Assembly: GCA_027493885.1 (NCBI GenBank)
Contig: JAOSJZ010000001.1
Coordinates: 2,970,622 to 3,034,621, forward strand
DNA: 64,000 nucleotides
Origin: Gaiella sp.
GTDB lineage: Bacteria; Actinomycetota; Thermoleophilia; Gaiellales; Gaiellaceae
Direction of reading: 5' to 3'
Positions 62,748 to 64,000 of the stretch are shown here, piece after piece; within the stretch, counting starts at the first letter, position 1, and each line of letters begins with the position of its first letter. A program made the position numbers and the translations under genes. Under the pieces are notes generated by a model. It ran no database searches. It was not told the DNA's origin and was given only the letters and a program-made list of their open reading frames with translations.

Positions 62748-64000
62748 TTATGCTTGGTGCTCGTAGGCGCCGATGTCGGGTGGGCCTTGTCGGGGTCGGC
62801 CGTTGATGTCGGTGGGGGGTGCGTAGGCGGGGTCTGCGTGGTTGATGAGGGGGCTGTTGTCTTGGGGTGTGTAGTTGTTGGTGGTGCGGTCGCTGAATCG
62901 TGGGTCGGTGCCGGTGGTGTTGCTGGTGAGGGTGAAGAGGGTGTTGCCGTCGTAGGTGGGGGCGAAGTCGCCGCCGGGGTTGGCGTAGGCGAGGTTGTTG
63001 CGGACGGTGTTGTCGGTGGCGTTGCCGGAGGCTTGGACGCCTTTGTTGGTGTTGTAGGCGAGGGCGTTGTTGACGACGAGTACGTTCTTGGTGGAGTACT
63101 GGTGGCCGCTGCCCCAGATCACGATGGCGCTGCCGCTGTAGGGGTCGCTGCTGGTGGCGCCGGTGAAGGTGTTGTTGGTGACGATGAGGCCGTTTGCCTG
63201 GGGGCCGATCTGGAGGTGGTAGCCGGTGCGTCCGTGGTAGAAGACGTTGTTGGCGATGACGCCGTCGATGGCGCCGCGTTGGCGGCTGCTGTCGTCGACG
63301 TCGACGTTGCCGTAGTAGATGCCGTGGTCGTAGCGGGCGTGGCTGCCGTTGTTGGAGATGCGGTTCGACCAGATCTGGACGTTGCGCGAGTAGGTCTGGC
63401 CGCTGGTGCCGCTGCCGCCGACGAGGATTCCCTGGCGGGCGCAGCCGTAGATGGTGTTGGCGATGATCTCCACATCCGACGAGCTCGACACCTTGATCCC
63501 ATCCCCGGCCGAGTTCGCCACGGTGAATCCCTGGATCCGTAGCCCGGTGACGTTCGCGACATAGACGGCCGCTCCCCCGCCCCCCGAGTACGAGAGGGTC
63601 ACGCTTTCACCCGGGTACGCGCGCAGCGTGATCGGGTTGCTGGCACTCGCGGATCTCGACGTGAGCATCGTCTGGCTCGTATACGTGCCTTCGCGGACGT
63701 TGATGACCGACCCCGCTGGCACGCTGCCCCACGCCTTGGCGATCGATCGCCAAGGCGCAGAGATCGTTCCTGGGTTGGAATCGCTGCCCGCCTGCCCGTT
63801 GACGTAGTAGTGCTGGCCGGACGACTGCCCGATCCGCGACGGGAGGCTATCGCCGACGTTGCTCGGCGTCGTGGGCGCCGCGGCGACGATGTCCGTTCGC
63901 GCCGACGTCGCCGTTCCCGACCCCGCGGCATTCGACGCGGTGACGCGGGCGCGTAACGTTCGACCCACGTCGGCGGAGACGAGGCGATACGTCTGAGCCG
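62748..64000 (-). CDS. Secreted right-handed parallel beta-helix protein, partial (5' end outside window)
   Basis: About 417 codons to the window edge, still open (upstream residues YRLVSADVGRTL continue an Ig/fibronectin-like repeat ending ASNAAGSGTATSA). Then HYYVNGQAGSDSNPGT, typical of the start of DUF1565/pectate-lyase-like helices. Repeating right-handed helix rungs follow (LRIQGFTVANSAGDGIKVSS, VEIIANTIYG, VQIWSNRISNNG, GVIANNVFY, GLIVTNNTFTG), ending GPPDIGAYEHQA. Such proteins bind or cleave acidic polysaccharides. The coding strand is unusually G-poor from about 63470 to the stop, unlike its 5' part. Confidence 0.82.
   Translation of the reverse strand, partial: AQTYRLVSADVGRTLRARVTASNAAGSGTATSARTDIVAAAPTTPSNVGDSLPSRIGQSSGQHYYVNGQAGSDSNPGTISAPWRSIAKAWGSVPAGSVINVREGTYTSQTMLTSRSASASNPITLRAYPGESVTLSYSGGGGAAVYVANVTGLRIQGFTVANSAGDGIKVSSSSDVEIIANTIYGCARQGILVGGSGTSGQTYSRNVQIWSNRISNNGSHARYDHGIYYGNVDVDDSSRQRGAIDGVIANNVFYHGRTGYHLQIGPQANGLIVTNNTFTGATSSDPYSGSAIVIWGSGHQYSTKNVLVVNNALAYNTNKGVQASGNATDNTVRNNLAYANPGGDFAPTYDGNTLFTLTSNTTGTDPRFSDRTTNNYTPQDNSPLINHADPAYAPPTDINGRPRQGPPDIGAYEHQA

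Noticed and set aside
62646..63542. A 298-codon plus-strand open frame rich in Val/Gly/Ala/Asp.
   Set aside because: It is the antisense shadow of the beta-helix gene; its composition comes from the G-poor coding strand, and the minus-strand frame has clear helix rungs.

Overview
The window is a very GC-rich (roughly 70 % by eye), gene-dense bacterial chromosome segment, most likely from an actinobacterium. The order metG-tatD-rsmA-ispE, tRNA-Gln-glmU-prs-rplY-pth-mfd-foldase-mazG-eno-pyk-ftsB-DUF501 is a classic actinobacterial core order. The mix of LPxTG-type, LytR-CpsA-Psr, APS-reductase and deep-branching gene variants suggests class Thermoleophilia; that placement is inference. Layout: 1-6.2 kb holds pseudouridine catabolism genes (psuG partial, psuK) split by a GDP-mannose dehydratase (gmd), then a GT39-like membrane glycosyltransferase, an FmdB zinc ribbon and an LCP ligase. 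6.3-27.6 kb is core housekeeping: glucokinase, RsmI, an M23 protein, aminoacylation, rRNA modification, isoprenoid and UDP-GlcNAc synthesis, PRPP, ribosomal protein bL25, Pth, Mfd, foldase, MazG, enolase, pyruvate kinase and divisome protein FtsB. 27.6-34 kb carries small uncharacterised membrane proteins, a GDPD, and an L,D-transpeptidase/TlpA/CcmH/CcdA run for envelope and cytochrome c thiol chemistry. 34-41 kb has a 7Fe ferredoxin, a two-component pair with a degenerate kinase, a VapBC module and an assimilatory sulfate operon (cysH-cysD-cysN). 41-45 kb has a CNNM/CorC transporter, an MFS exporter and an ATP-dependent DNA ligase. 45-64 kb is an accessory exopolysaccharide region: sugar-nucleotide SDR, methyltransferase, Wzy-like polymerase/ligase, LPFTG mini-protein, Wzx-like flippase, several glycosyltransferases, DegT aminotransferase, sugar-phosphate transferase, nucleotidyltransferase and a beta-helix protein leaving the window.

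Three whole-window signals stand out. (1) An apparently uncatalogued dispersed element occurs four times (672-760, 1918-2006, 18728-18630 on the minus strand, 24276-24376). It has a 14-bp palindrome overlapping a stem-loop, a conserved ACGCTATCG-type core, then 4-5 heptamers (YGTGNCG) spaced exactly 11 bp apart. Two direct copies bracket gmd between psuK and psuG. (2) At least 23 genes on both strands have a TANNNT -10 box ending 6-9 nt before the start codon, with no room for a leader, so leaderless mRNAs seem to be a major mode here. This spacing also decides several start codons. (3) Six otherwise well-conserved genes are broken by single-base shifts, mostly at short G or C runs. This looks more like consensus indel error than real decay, and those genes are annotated as probably intact.
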